This document shows positions 51,501 through 62,572 of a DNA stretch of 64,000 bases, piece after piece. The stretch is taken from assembly GCA_950097015.1 (NCBI GenBank), contig CATNEN010000033.1:1798001-1862000 (forward strand). Direction: 5' to 3'. The first letter of the stretch is position 1. Every line of letters starts with the position of its first letter. The notes under the pieces were generated by a model. The model was not told the origin of the DNA. It saw only the letters and a list, made by a program, of their open reading frames with translations, and made no database searches. The stretch comes from Macrostomum hystrix. Its lineage: Eukaryota > Platyhelminthes > Macrostomidae. Both the position numbers and the translations under genes were made by a program.

Positions 51501-53254
51501 AAACTCACTCGGAACACGCTCTGTGCAAATGGAGTGAAGGCATCGGGATATAGTCCGTTTAGTCTGTGCACTCAGCCTTCCTATTCCCCCACCTGAGTGC
51601 TCAGCCAGTCCATCTCCCCACCTGGGTGCTCAGCCAGTCCATCTCCCCACCTGGGTGCTCAGCCATTCCATCTCCCCACCTGAGTGCTCAGCCAGTCCAT
51701 CTCCCCACCTGGGTGCTCAGCCAGTCCATCTCCCCACCTGGGTGCTCAGCCAGTCCATCTCCCCACCTGACTGCTCAGCCATTCCATCTCCCCACCTGGG
51801 TGCTCAGCCAGTCCATCTCCCCACCTGGGTGCTCAGCCAGTCCATCTCCCCACCTGAGTGCTCAGCCAGTCCATCTCCCCACCTGGGTGCCCAGCCAGTC
51901 TATTCCACAGTTCGCAGAGCCTTACAGTACAGAGCTTGAATCCCCCAGTTCGCATAGCCTTACAGTACAGAGCTTGAATCCCCCAGTTCGCAGAGCCTTA
52001 CAATACAGAACTTGAATCCCCCAGTTCGCAGAGCCTTACAGTACAGAGCTTGAATCCCCCAGTTCGCAGAGCCTTACAGTACAGAGCTTGAATCCCCCAG
52101 TTCGCAGAGCCTTACAGTACAGAGCTTGAATCCCCCAGTTCGCAGAGCCTTACAGTACAGAGCTTGAATCCCCCAGTTCGCAGAGCCTTACAGTACAGAG
52201 CTTGAATCCCCCAGTTCGCAGAGCCTTACAGTACAGAGCTTGAATCCCCCAGTTCGCAGAGCCTTACAGTACAGAGCTTGAATCCCCCAGTTCGCAGCTG
52301 CTCACCCGAAGTAGACGGGGCTTCTCACCCGGAAGCGGGCAGTAGGTCAGCTTCACTTCGTAGGCCTGGCCTGCGGATTTTATGATATAGATAAAAGTGT
52401 AATATAGGATCATCAACAGGGATAATTCCCACTGACTGTGTAGAACGCTTACAGGCTTTTCGTGGGTTGTCAACTTTTTTAAATAACAAACTAAAATTAA
52501 GTTTGAGGGATAAACTAAAAACGGCAATAGCAGGTCCTAATCGTTCTGATATCGCTCAGAGAACTATTTTCTAAGAAAGTCTACTTTTTTATAAACATCA
52601 TCGACAGGCCTTTGAAATCATTTTATCCTTTTAAAATTCCAATAAAATGGAACATATCTAGTCAAATTCTTAAGCAAGGGATTGCATTTCCTTAAAAACC
52701 AGTGAGAGACAATTCTGTCTAATCTGCTGACTCCTGAGCGAATTGGACAGAATGTGCTGAATTTCTCATCGTCATGCAGTGAAGACTCTCACTGTGCCTT
52801 GGGGGTTCGCCCTCAGGGTTGTAAATTAGGGAGTTAACCGGCAAGTCACTCAGCACCTCGCAGCAATTCAGCAGGCAGTCATTCAGCCGGCGGGCTCACC
52901 CTGGTTCAGGTAGGTCAGCGGCTCCTCATTCAGCCGCACAGCAGGCGAGGTGCCGGCCGTGAGGGAGAATTGAAACCTGTCGGCTATCGGCTGATCCCTG
53001 ATCCCAACCGAGCTGCCGCAGGCGAGTTCGTTTGGACCCAGCGAGGCCAAATCCAGTTGCCGCTCGAATATGGAGAAATTTGACGACTCGCTGCCATCGG
53101 ATGAAAGGAATTTGCCACCGCCGCCGCTGTTGTTGTTGCTAGGAGACACTGATGCGGCAAAGTTGAAGCCGGCGAGACCAGACAGAGAGCCTTCGAAGTG
53201 GGCGGCGAAGCCCTGGTCCAGGCTGTCGTCCATTTGCCAGCCGCTGATGTTCAT
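46339..53254 (-). CDS. TFCP2: TFCP2/LSF-type (grainyhead/CP2 family) transcription factor
   Basis: Seven exons (minus): 53254-52900, 52370-52306, 51520-51324, 48843-48454, 48258-47849, 46889-46747 and 46482-46339. All junctions are GT-AG and phase-consistent, giving 567 residues. CP2 factors bind DNA as oligomers in the nucleus. The DNA-binding domain starts at [19 protein letters not shown] and LTYLNQGQAYEV, and continues with [48 protein letters not shown] and [21 protein letters not shown] 17-18-residue Gln run follows (48486-48537). The SAM-like domain is [20 protein letters not shown] with [15 protein letters not shown]; the ubiquitin-like C-terminus is [17 protein letters not shown] with [19 protein letters not shown] plus KPKGADRK marks the CP2 branch, not GRHL. 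Paralogue identity (TFCP2 vs UBP1) cannot be fixed. Introns are full of minisatellites. Confidence 0.93.
47516..47832. repeat. 19-bp minisatellite in TFCP2 intron 5 (about 16 copies)
   Basis: Unit CCAACCTGGATACATTCTA, alternating with blocks of CCAACCAGGATACAATCTA. It ends at the exon 5 donor region. Confidence 0.93.
48297..48432. repeat. 20-bp minisatellite in TFCP2 intron 4 (about 6-7 copies)
   Basis: Unit TGATCAATCCCCTACAGACC; fills most of the 195-bp intron. Confidence 0.92.
48885..48998. repeat. 20-bp minisatellite in TFCP2 intron 3, left part
   Basis: Unit AATCCAACAGAATCCACAAC; continues at 50172 after a Penelope-like insertion. Confidence 0.9.
49002..49892 (+). pseudogene. Penelope-like RT C-terminus plus GIY-YIG endonuclease
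   Basis: The frame is open from the insertion edge to a stop at 49892. [20 protein letters not shown] and [10 protein letters not shown] with [12 protein letters not shown] are the usual sequences after the YxDD palm in Penelope RTs; the palm itself is missing by 5' truncation. The endonuclease shows [13 protein letters not shown], the YIG motif in [19 protein letters not shown] and a catalytic Glu in [16 protein letters not shown]; a CxxC-like [13 protein letters not shown] lies between. The remaining frame has no stop, so the insertion is fairly recent. Without the RT core it cannot move by itself. Confidence 0.88.
50084..50122 (+). ncRNA. Possible degenerate hammerhead-ribozyme core in Penelope 3' region
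   Basis: CTGAAGA, a 5-bp stem (TGGCTA/TAGCC, loop GTTT) and GAAAC follow in the order of a hammerhead core (consensus CTGATGA-stem II-GAAA). One core base differs (A for T), which would normally kill cleavage. Penelope-like elements are known to carry hammerheads. Stems I and III were not verified. Confidence 0.3.
50172..51292. repeat. 20-bp minisatellite in TFCP2 intron 3, right part (about 56 copies)
   Basis: Same unit as 48885-48998. Unit variants (AATTCAAC, CATCAATTC, CAAAAATCC) recur about 380 bp apart (50661 vs 51041), showing a segmental duplication within the array. Open frames on the minus strand (Leu/Cys/Trp/Val-rich) are repeat artefacts. Confidence 0.93.
51575..51904. repeat. 29-bp minisatellite in TFCP2 intron 2 (about 11 copies)
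   Basis: Unit core CCACCTGGGTGCTCAGCCAG; abuts a second, unrelated array at 51905. Confidence 0.92.
51905..52302. repeat. 38-bp minisatellite in TFCP2 intron 2 (about 10 copies)
   Basis: Unit core CCCCCAGTTCGCAGAGCCTT. It ends a few bases from the exon 2 donor. Confidence 0.92.
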
Positions 53255-55813
53255 GATTCAGGTTGAATCTATTCTTAGGGTTTGGGCCCTGCCAGTGTCT
53301 GCGACTGCTGATTTTAGCTGAGATCTGAAATAGCGATTTCAATGTATTTTTACAGATAATTTGAAAGCAATTCAAGCCAAATCGAAGGGTTGAGTTAAAC
53401 AAAATAGTATAATATTTATACTATTTTTATTAAAAATAGTGGCCACATTTAAACTAAGCTTTATTAATACTGTTAAAATAAAAATTGATTCATTTTAACA
53501 AAAGTCCTAATTATATCAAGGTATTATTTTTACCATATGTTTTCTAAAAAATGCAACTTTTGAAAATGACATATTACAAATAGAATTCTATATATAATGT
53601 ATCTTCAAAACCAAACAAGAATTTCGACTCCTTCCTCTGTCTTGTGCAAGACAGAAACAAGCTGTGTTTCACAGAACAATTAATTTGAAAGTCGAAGACT
53701 TTACAAGCTGAGGCATGACATGCAATGAAGCATTAAGAGAAAAGAAAGATATTGATGTTTCAGTAGAAATTTTTATTGCAAAAGCATACCTTTTAACAAC
53801 ATTTTTTCTGTATGTACTTTAGATGAAGATTGTATATGGTTGCTTGCCAATTAAATGACCATAAATGAAGTTATTTATAGAGCACGAAAAATGCTTTCAA
53901 ATGACATAATTCATGATAGTTCACTCCTTAAAATAAGATTAAACCACTCACTCAAATTGTAAAACCGAACATCAAATTCTCCATTTGGTTTGAAGATACA
54001 TGAAAATGATTGTTCGGTTTTAGATGAAAAGCAGGAATAACTTGTTTTCTATTTGACAAAATAGCAAAAGCATATACTTTTTAGAAAGATGTAACTGTTT
54101 TCTATATCTTGACTTTTGATTTATCATCATATCTTAAATAGAAAATCTGTAGCTTAGGTTTGAAGTTAAAAAAATACACATTCTTGTTTGGTTGATGATA
54201 CATTATACACTAGCTAGTTGCTAAGAAAAAAACTAAAATTAGAAGATTGATTAAAGCTATTAACCTTGTCTTAATTCTATTTTTTTCATATTTTTTGTAA
54301 ATCAATGATAAAATTTATTGTCTTTTGAGATAATTATAATTTATTAGTAAATCTAAAAATGCCATAGTCAGGAAGGTGGCCTCTGAGGGGGAAAGGTCTC
54401 GGCACACATTGGTGCACAAGCATGTTGCACACAAAGGGTCTTGGCACACATTGGTGCATAAGCGCGGCGCACACAAAGGGTCTTGGTGCACATTGGTGCA
54501 TAAGCATGGCGCACACAAAGAGTAACATAGGGTCATATACCCTTATCATATACCCTTAGGGTTAACATAGTGTGCTTTTCTGTGTAGGGTCAGGGTTAGG
54601 GGACAGAAACAGCGTATAGACAGCACATAGATAGCACACAGACTGCACACAGATGGCACACAGACGGCGCATAGACGGCACACAGATTGTGCACAGATGG
54701 CGCACAGATTGTCCCTCCAAAATTTATTCCAGCGCATGCTGTGCCATTTTCCTGACTATGGAAAAAATAATATGTTGATTTTCAAATTTAAATGCACAGA
54801 TGAAATAGATTCATAGATAACAAAATCTCAGGACCAGTATATTTGTTTAGCTGCATAACCTGCATTCATCACAATTTAAATTTCAAATGCTTATAATATT
54901 TTAATAATTGAACAGACCTGACCTTGGCTTAAAGCACATTACAAAAGGTTGGCCCTATATAAAAATCATATATAAATAGGTCTTTATATATTATATAAAA
55001 ATAGGTGAAACTAGCAAGGCCTATAGCTACATCCTTTATTATATCTTTATTAGCTACTAAAAATTGTTCCCTGGCCAGACTTGACCCTATTGAACAATTG
55101 CTTTTTTAAATTAATAATAAAAAACTTAAAAAAATTTAATGTAACTTTGTGAACTGTCATTAACAGTGCAACAATTTGAAATAAAACTTGCTACAATGAC
55201 TATGAATGCTATTGCTTTAACTTTTTAGTTCTAGAAAGCAAAATCATTTTGATTGACTGTATGTCTTTAAAAAATACATTAGCTACACTACAGAGGATAG
55301 CCGAAGCCGAGTAACGAATTTATGTGATGTGACTCGTTTTTACTTATCGTTGGAACTCAGAAATCCAAATATAGTTTTACAATTTAAGCATCAGAAATAT
55401 AACATTAAATCACAATGATGCGCAGACCGTATTCCTTTCATTGCTTTCAACAGTTTACCTATAATACTCACTTTACTTTATGTATACCTTATCTTGCCAT
55501 TATCGAGCTGGCTTCCTAGAAGCGATCACGTTAAATTGGCTTTAAAAAATATTTTAGTAGGCAAAATATATGTAGAACGTTTTTATTTATAAGTTTTTTC
55601 TCTCGTTTACTGAAGAAAACATTATTTGTTACAAAAATGATATATAATATTTCTTTATTTTCATTGTGTTTTACTACAATGCAGCTTACTTAGCTACGTT
55701 GTTGATAAGGTCTCTCAATTTGATTTTATGTACGCCTCGATTTACTTCAAGTTGACTTGTAGGCGTAGCCTTGCAGAAAATTAAAAAAACCTATACGAAT
55801 CTTGCGTTGCACT
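53255..55813. other. TFCP2/SPATA4 divergent intergenic region
   Basis: About 2.5 kb, AT-rich, between two divergently read genes, so both promoters should lie here. The only structured part is 54385-54720 (repeats). No TATA box can be assigned with confidence. Confidence 0.5.
54385..54720. repeat. 53-bp repeat x3 followed by short ACAGACGGC-type repeats
   Basis: Three copies of a unit with GGTGCATAAGC and GCACACAAAGGGTCTTGG (54385-54520), then a cluster of ~12-bp variants around GCACACAGA(C/T)GGC (54605-54710). Frames through it are cysteine-rich artefacts. Confidence 0.75.
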
Positions 55814-57250
55814 ATGCCAGCTACAAATCTCAGCAGAGAAGTTGTTAAATGGCTTCAGAGCCTGGACTTGTCATGGCAAGTAAGGAGCCCAAAATGGTAC
55901 GTTTTTTTTCACTTGAGAGTCTTGACTGAATGAATTCGAACTAAATACATGCAACCAACTTTAACTAACAGTAGCTATAAATATAGAAAAAAGTTGATAC
56001 AATAGCGTTCTCGTATACTAATATTTTAAATTCACTAATTCACTTTCAAGGGACTTTACTAATGGATACCTGGTAGCTGAAATACTTTACTGGTATTTTT
56101 CGAGCGAAATTAACATGCACTCTTTCTACAATGGAAAGTCGATTGAAACAAAGCTAAAGAACTGGCATCTCTTGAAGGAATGTTTCAAAAAACACGAGTT
56201 TAACATTCCCGAAGAGATCATCGAAGGAACAATTCACTGCAAGGAGGATGCTGCTATAGCATTGGTGAATCAGCTGTATGAAATTCTGACTCGACGAAGG
56301 TAAACACAGGAATCGTTTTTCGCTTTCACAATTCAATATTAAGGTCATAATGAGAATTCGCCTTTTTAACAATTGCAGCCCTCAGGCGCCGATTAAGCCA
56401 ACTTTTGATGACTCGCGATACCAGCAAACGCTGGAACCAATCGCCAGATCGAATGCCGTCAAGGCACTGAAGAACAATCTCAGCATTACGGAGTTGAAGG
56501 TGGAGCAGGACATCCTGACTAACCAGCAGAAGGTAAAAACTGAATTCAAAATTTCACATTTTTATTTAGCTTTAGCTATCAGCCAATTACTAGAAAGTTA
56601 CTGCAAAACCAAATGCAACCCGCAGGCGCAGGCCATTCTGCACCAGCACGTGGACAATCGGGCCAACGAGCGGCTGGAGCAGCCGGCCAGATTCGGCATC
56701 AAGATGAGCGCCGGTGAGCGCTGCCTGCGCAAGCATCCGGGCCCGAACTATCGCGAGGAGCCGGCGTTAGCAGCCGACCTTGGCGGCTCCGCTGAAGGAG
56801 CCGAGTTCGACCCTAGACGGGGACGAGGTGAGAGAGCTGAGACAATCAGATCCTGTTGAATAGCTGTGAGTCCTGTTGAATAGCTGTGAGTCCTGTTGAA
56901 TAGCTGTGAGTCCTGTTGAATAGCTGTGAGTCCTGTTGAATAGCTGTGAGTCCTGTTGAATAGCTGTGAGGTGAGTCCTGTTGAATAGCTGTGAGTCCTG
57001 TTGAATAGCTGTGAGTCCAGTTGAATAGCTGTGAGTCCTGTTGAATAGCTGTGAGTCCTGTTGAATAGCTGTGAATCCTGTTGAATAGCTGTGAGTCCTG
57101 TTAGAGCCCGGTTCCCCTAAGAATGGTGACTGAGAGGCCGTTCAAATTGCAGCACCGGCAGCCCGGCAAGCTAAGCCAGACGCTGTGGCAGAGGTTCAGG
57201 AAATTCACGTCAAGCAGCAGCCGAAGTACGTCAATCCGGCGTCAGCCTGA
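55814..57250 (+). CDS. SPATA4: SPATA4, CH-like (CLAMP) domain protein
   Basis: SPATA4 is a testis/cilium-associated protein with an N-terminal calponin-homology-like domain related to SPEF1. Exons are 55814-55896, 56051-56299, 56379-56532, 56626-56827 and 57153-57250, all GT-AG and in phase, giving 261 residues (human about 305). The CH-like domain (about residues 5-110) shows LSREVVKWLQSLDLSWQV, FTNGYLVAEILYWYF, KLKNWHLLKECFKKHEFNIP, IIEGTIHCKEDAA and LYEILTRR. The C-terminus keeps VQEIHVKQQPKYV, the EIHVKQ signature that separates SPATA4 from SPEF1. The ATG is the first in frame with the domain. A 20-bp minisatellite fills intron 4. It is convergent with VPS52. Confidence 0.9.
56852..57104. 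repeat. 20-bp minisatellite in SPATA4 intron 4 (about 13 copies)
   Basis: Unit TCCTGTTGAATAGCTGTGAG. Each junction of units spells GTGAGT, a consensus 5' splice site, shortly after the true donor (GTGAGA, 56828). Confidence 0.93.
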
Positions 57251-57383
57251 GCTGGGGTAGCTCATACAGCCCTCACCGCAGCCATGGCTCAACACAGATA
57301 CTCGGCTCTGTCAGTTCTAATTTTTCCATATCGTGTAAATGACCCTTGCTTTAGTGTCCGTGGCAGTGCTCTTTGTGTCAAAA

Positions 57384-57392
57384 CAAATAAAC
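57384..57392 (+). promoter_or_regulatory. Candidate SPATA4 polyadenylation signal
   Basis: AATAAA about 135 bases after the SPATA4 stop, within ACAAATAAACT. Confidence 0.5.
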
Positions 57393-57655
57393 TAACATAC
57401 CAACAATTCAAATACAGATGTGCCTTGCGATAAAACTAACCCACGTACAATCTTACTGGTGTGCTTCTGTTGGTTAATTTGGTTTGAATAAACAATTTTA
57501 CCCAATTTTACTCTGTAGATTCCAGAACTTGTGACATACATAGACATCAGTGCATAGAAAAATGAATACAAAATACGAGCCATCGAGCAGTTTCTATGCA
57601 GACAATAAAATCTGACACCACTCACAAAAGCGTCGATAGCAGTGATTAATGGCTC

Positions 57656-57664
57656 ATATTTATT
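57656..57664 (-). promoter_or_regulatory. Candidate VPS52 polyadenylation signal
   Basis: TTTATT on the + strand (AATAAA on minus) about 140 bases after the VPS52 stop. Confidence 0.45.
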
Positions 57665-57800
57665 CAACTAGCGGTAGGAATGTACATGCGCAGAGATATC
57701 AGCATGAGTTTGACACTGACGATGAAAGAATTCACGAAAGTCAAGAAAGGCTAACAGAGAACCAGAAGCCAAGGACATTCAACAGTGCCTGCGAGCTAGA

Positions 57801-60800
57801 CTAGAAGGCCGGCCTCAGCTTCTTGACCTCCACCATGATGTTGTGAATGTTGATGAGCTCATTGCGGCAGGCCATGGAGCGGAATGGCGGCTGGGTCATC
57901 ACCTTGCCAAGCCGGGTGTAGTACTGTATCAGCTGGCTTAGGGCCGTCTGGCGGTGGGCGGTGAGAAATCCACAGGTATTCAACATGGCAGTCACAGACA
58001 GGTAGACACAGACAGGTACAGACACAGACAGGTACAGACACATACAGGTACAGACACAGACAGGTACAGACACAGACAGGTACAGACACAGACAGGTACA
58101 GACACAGAAAGGTACAGACACAGACAGGTACAGACACATACAGGTACAGACACATACAGGTACAGACACAGACAGGTACAGACACATACAGGTACAGACA
58201 CAGACAGGTACAGACACAGACAGGTACAGACACAGACAGGTACAGACACAGAAAGGTACGAGCCGAAAGTCGCAGTCTCCTCTCACCTGAAAGACCTCAG
58301 TGAAGTTCCTGAGGTTGGTGAAGGAGGCCATGATCTGCTGGTTCATTCGCTCGCTGTTGGCCTTCCAGTTGGCGTTGAAATCGCGCACAACGTGTGCCAC
58401 CCTGGCCTCATCGGCCAGGTGCTCGGTGACGCCGCGCTCCAGGCCGCTCTCGGCGTCGCGAACGAAGTTGACCAACAGGCCGAACTCTTGGCAGAGCAGC
58501 TCCTCGACGAATTCGGCGACCCGGCGGGCCAGCGGCTCCCTGTAGCCCAGCCAGCCGGCCAGGGCCGCCTCGTCGGGCAGGGCCTCGGACAGCACGGTCA
58601 GGGGAATGTCGTAGTTGTTAATGAGGCAGATGAGGCGCTCCCTGGAGTGGGGAAATTCCCTGGCCAGACGCAGCAGGAAGGCGTCAACAGCGTCGCGCAG
58701 TTCGCCAAGCAGCGGCCGAAGTCGGGCGGCTTCGTCACCGCCGGCCGGGTTAGCAGGCGGAGCCGCGGCGTAGGCTGCCGCGGGGGCGGAGCCGGCGGCC
58801 GGACCGCCGTTGAGCTCGGTGACGGTGAGCAGGGCGCAGACGAACTCAGCGTAGCGGCGCAGCACGGGATGCGGCCGGGTGTCCAGATGGCTGAACTTGG
58901 ACGGGTCGCTGCGGGCCACGCTGAGGGTGTGCGCCTGCACCAGCTGGGTGAAGCGGGGCCACATCAGGTCGGACAGCAGCGTCCAGTAGCTGATTGAACG
59001 GTTAGTTTCGGGTTTGTAAATAAATGGGCGCGATGGGTACATTTAGAGGTGAATTGAACCACAGGCTTGGCGCCTCACCTGTCCAAAGCGGGCACCTGCC
59101 GACGGTGCATGATAGCCCTAAACTTGGCCACCACCTGGATGCACAGGTATAGCGCGATGGCGTCGTGACAGTCGGAGATGTAGGCCTCCAGCGCCTTGTG
59201 AAACAGGCTGAGAGTCTTGCCCATGACGGTGTTGAACATGTTCAGCGCCTGGTTCCCGGACAGCACAAAGAAGTCGCACAGGAAGAGGTACTCCCGGCAG
59301 CTGTTGTCCAGCAGGGCGTAGTGCAGCGAGCGAAACAGCGACTCGAATGTGAACTTCTGGTCCGAGGCCTGGCAGATTCGGTGATTGGTTTCAACAATGG
59401 GAATCCACAAGAAATAGACTGACAAACTAGTTCCGATGACCGACATTTTTATTCAAACCGAATGTCAGTTATTGATAACAGGAAAGCGACTGCTGACTAC
59501 GACGATTGACATTTTTGGTTCAATGATTGACAGCTACGTGTTTACAGATTTACAGAAGAATAACGATGACTGACAGGTGAATAACAGTGATTGACAGGTG
59601 AATAACAGTGTTTGACAGGTGAATAACAGTGTTTGACAGTTGAATAACAGTGATTGACAGGTTAATAACAATGATTGACAGGTGAATAACAGTGATTGAC
59701 AGGTGAAAAACGTTTACTGACAGGTGAATAACGATGACTGACAGGTGGATAATGACTATTGATAGGTGAATAACAAAGAATGACAGGTAAATAATTATGG
59801 TTGAAAAGTCAATAACGATGCTTGACAGGTGAATAGCGATGAATGACAGGTGAATAAAGATGATTGACAATCGACACAATCGACCCACCTGAGCAGCGTG
59901 GGGAATGATGATCGGCGCCTCTAGGTCCGGGCCAACTACAGCGCCCCGGCTGCCGAGCGAGAACACGGTGGCCTTGTTGCGCAGGGTCTGGCGTGAACTG
60001 AACAGGCTGCGCCGGGTGGGCTCCTCCATGCCCATGAGGTCCTCCCGGTCAGCCAGGATGTTGAACTGCAGCTTCATGAGGCGGTTCTGGTACTCTTTGA
60101 AATAGGAGTAGTACATCTTGCTGGTGGTGTCCAAGTATTCGTCGCTGACCTCCTTGGCCACGTGACGCTCATTGTTGATAAGGAATTCGTTAAAGAACCT
60201 TGGGATATAGAAGGGGTTCCACGTCATGATGGCAAATGATCAAATCGAACTATCGACAATGACCTTCAGGGAACCAACAACCTACGCTGGATAATAACCT
60301 CAGAAACTAGGCGAAATGACAACAAAAAGCAGAGATAATGACCTCAAGGAAACCAGGGATAATGACCTCAAAGGAAACCAGGGATAATGACCTCAAGGAA
60401 ACCAGGGATAATGACCTCAAGGAAACCAGGGATAATGACCTCAAGGAAACCAGGGATAATGACCTCAAGGAAACCAGGGATAATGACCTCAAGGAAACCA
60501 GGGATAATGACCTCAAGGAAACCAGGGATAATGTCCTCAAGGAAACCAGGGATAATGACCTCAAGGAAACCAGGGATAATGACCTCAAAGAAAACCAGGG
60601 ATAATGACCTCAAGGAAACCAGGGATAATGACCTCAAGGAAATCAGGGATAATGACCTCAAGGAAACCAGGGATAATGACCTCGAGGAAACCAGGGATAA
60701 TGACCTCAAGGAAAACAGGGATAATGACCTCAAGAAAACCAGGGGTAATGACCTCAAGGAAACCGAAAAATTACCAAGAATCGAATCTACATAGAAACGG

Positions 60801-61257
60801 GATTCGTGTTTGAGCAAGCATGATCTCACCTGTACTTTAGCATAGTGTTCTGCGCATTCTGGTAGTTGGTCATAGGCTTCCGGAAGCTGTAAATCTTCTG
60901 CATCAGGAAGTCCCTAATCTTGGAGATGGCCTTCAGTTTGAGCTTGTCCAGGATGTCTCCAACATCGCCGCATGACCGGACCTCCTTGTAGGACTGCTCC
61001 TTGACGAAATTTATCTTGTGGTTGAGCTCATGAAGTTGCTCCAAGAAATGGCGCTCGGTGACTGGCGTGTCCAGGATGTGACTGATCATCTGCTCCGGCA
61101 CCACCATTTCGTCCACGAACTGGCTGAGCTCGCCGCGAACTGCCTGGCGATTCTTCAGCTTCACATTCATGCGCACGGACTCGTGCTGGAGCTGCTGGAT
61201 CTCCTGGCTCATGTTGCCCAGGTCCGACTGAAACTCGCACAGCATCGCCTCCATGCG
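57801..61257 (-). CDS. VPS52: VPS52, GARP/EARP tethering complex subunit (N-terminus missing)
   Basis: VPS52 is a subunit of the GARP (with VPS51, 53, 54) and EARP complexes that tether endosome-derived vesicles at the trans-Golgi or recycling endosome. Exons (minus) are 61257-60830, 60198-59889, 59368-59079, 58989-58287 and 57947-57801; junctions are GT-AG and in phase, giving about 626 residues. The coiled-coil start [20 protein letters not shown] is followed by [85 protein letters not shown](S)[39 protein letters not shown] and the C-terminal [19 protein letters not shown]. Roughly 90 N-terminal residues of the family are not seen; they must lie beyond the array at 61275-62570 or outside the window. 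Every intron holds a minisatellite. Confidence 0.92.
57990..58260. repeat. 18-bp minisatellite in last VPS52 intron (about 15 copies)
   Basis: Unit ACAGACAGGTACAGACAC; occupies 270 of the 339 intron bases. Its length, divisible by 3, keeps all frames open, hence the long artefactual ORFs. Confidence 0.93.
59565..59878. repeat. 21-bp minisatellite in VPS52 intron (about 15 copies)
   Basis: Unit TGACAGGTGAATAACAGTGA plus T, with more divergence than other arrays (GATGACTG, GTTTACTG variants), so it is probably older. Confidence 0.9.
60330..60768. repeat. 24-bp minisatellite in VPS52 intron (about 18 copies)
   Basis: Unit core AATGACCTCAAGGAAACCAG; related to the 34-bp array at 61275. Confidence 0.92.
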
Positions 61258-61274
61258 CTGCGGGTGGGTGGCAC

Positions 61275-62572
61275 TCAGCTGATGACCTCAGGGAAACAGG
61301 GGACTGCTATGGAGAATGACCTCAGGGAAACAGGGGACTGCTATGGAGAATGACCTCAGGGAAACAGTGGACTGCTATGGAGAATGACCTCAGGGAAACA
61401 GGGGACTACTATGGAGAATGACCTCAGGGAAACAGTGGACTGCTATGGAGAATGACCTCAGGGAAACAGGGGACTGCTATGGAGAATGACCTCAGGGAAA
61501 CAGGGGACTACTATGGAGAATGACCTCAGGGAAACAGTGGACTGCTATGGAGAATGACCTCAGGGAAACAGGGGACTGCTATGGAGAATGACCTCAGGGA
61601 AACAGGGGACTACTATGGAGAATGACCTCAGGGAAACAGGGGACTGCTATGGAGAATGACCTCAGGGAAACAGGGGACTGCTATGGAGAATGACCTCAGG
61701 GAAACAGGGGACTGCTATGGAGAATGACTTCAGGGAAACAGTGGACTGCTATGGAGAATGACCTCAGGGAAACAGGGGACTACTATGGAGAATGACCTCA
61801 GGGAAACAGGGGACTGCTATGGAGAATGACCTCAGGGAAACAGTGGACTGCTATGGAGAATGACCTCAGGGAAACAGGGGACTGCTATGGAGAATGACCT
61901 CAGGGAAACAGGGGACTGCTATGGAGAATGACCTCAGGGAAACAGGGGACTGCTATGGAGAATGACCTCAGGGAAACAGTGGACTGCTATGGAGAATGAC
62001 CTCAGGGAAACAGTGGACTGCTATGGAGAATGACCTCAGGGAAACAGTGGACTGCTATGGAGAATGACCTCAGGGAAACAGGGGACTGCTATGGAGAATG
62101 ACCTCAGGGAAACAGGGGACTGCTATGGAGAATGACCTCAGGGAAACAGTGGACTGCTATGGAGAATGACCTCAGGGAAACAGTGGACTGCTATGGAGAA
62201 TGACCTCAGGGAAACAGTGGACTGCTATGGAGAATGACCTCAGGGAAACAGGGGACTGCTATGGAGAATGACCTCAGGGAAACAGGGGACTGCTATGGAG
62301 AATGACCTCAGGGAAACAGTGGACTGCTATGGAGAATAACCTCAGGGAAACAGGGGACTGCTATGGAGAATGACCTCAGGGAAACAGTGGACTGCTATGG
62401 AGAATGACCTCAGGGAAACAGGGGACTGCTATGGAGAATGACCTCAGGGAAACAGGGGACTGCTATGGAGAATGACCTCAGGGAAACAGGGGACTGCTAT
62501 GGAGAATGACCTCAGGGAAACAGGGGACTGCTATGGAGAATGACCTCAGGGAAACAGGGGACTGCTATGGAA
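61275..62572. repeat. 34-bp minisatellite upstream of the first visible VPS52 exon (about 38 copies)
   Basis: Unit core AATGACCTCAGGGAAACAGG, then GGACTGCTATGGAG; copies differ mainly as CAGGGGACT vs CAGTGGACT. Confidence 0.93.

Noticed and set aside
51566-52015. Pro/Ser/His-rich ORFs
   Set aside because: Translation of the 29-bp array in TFCP2 intron 2.
54315-54737. Cysteine-rich small proteins
   Set aside because: All frames derive from the 53-bp and 12-bp repeats; no signal peptide and no conservation visible.
57954-58997. 347-residue ORF on the + strand
   Set aside because: Antisense of the VPS52 exon plus the 18-bp array; no coding similarity of its own.
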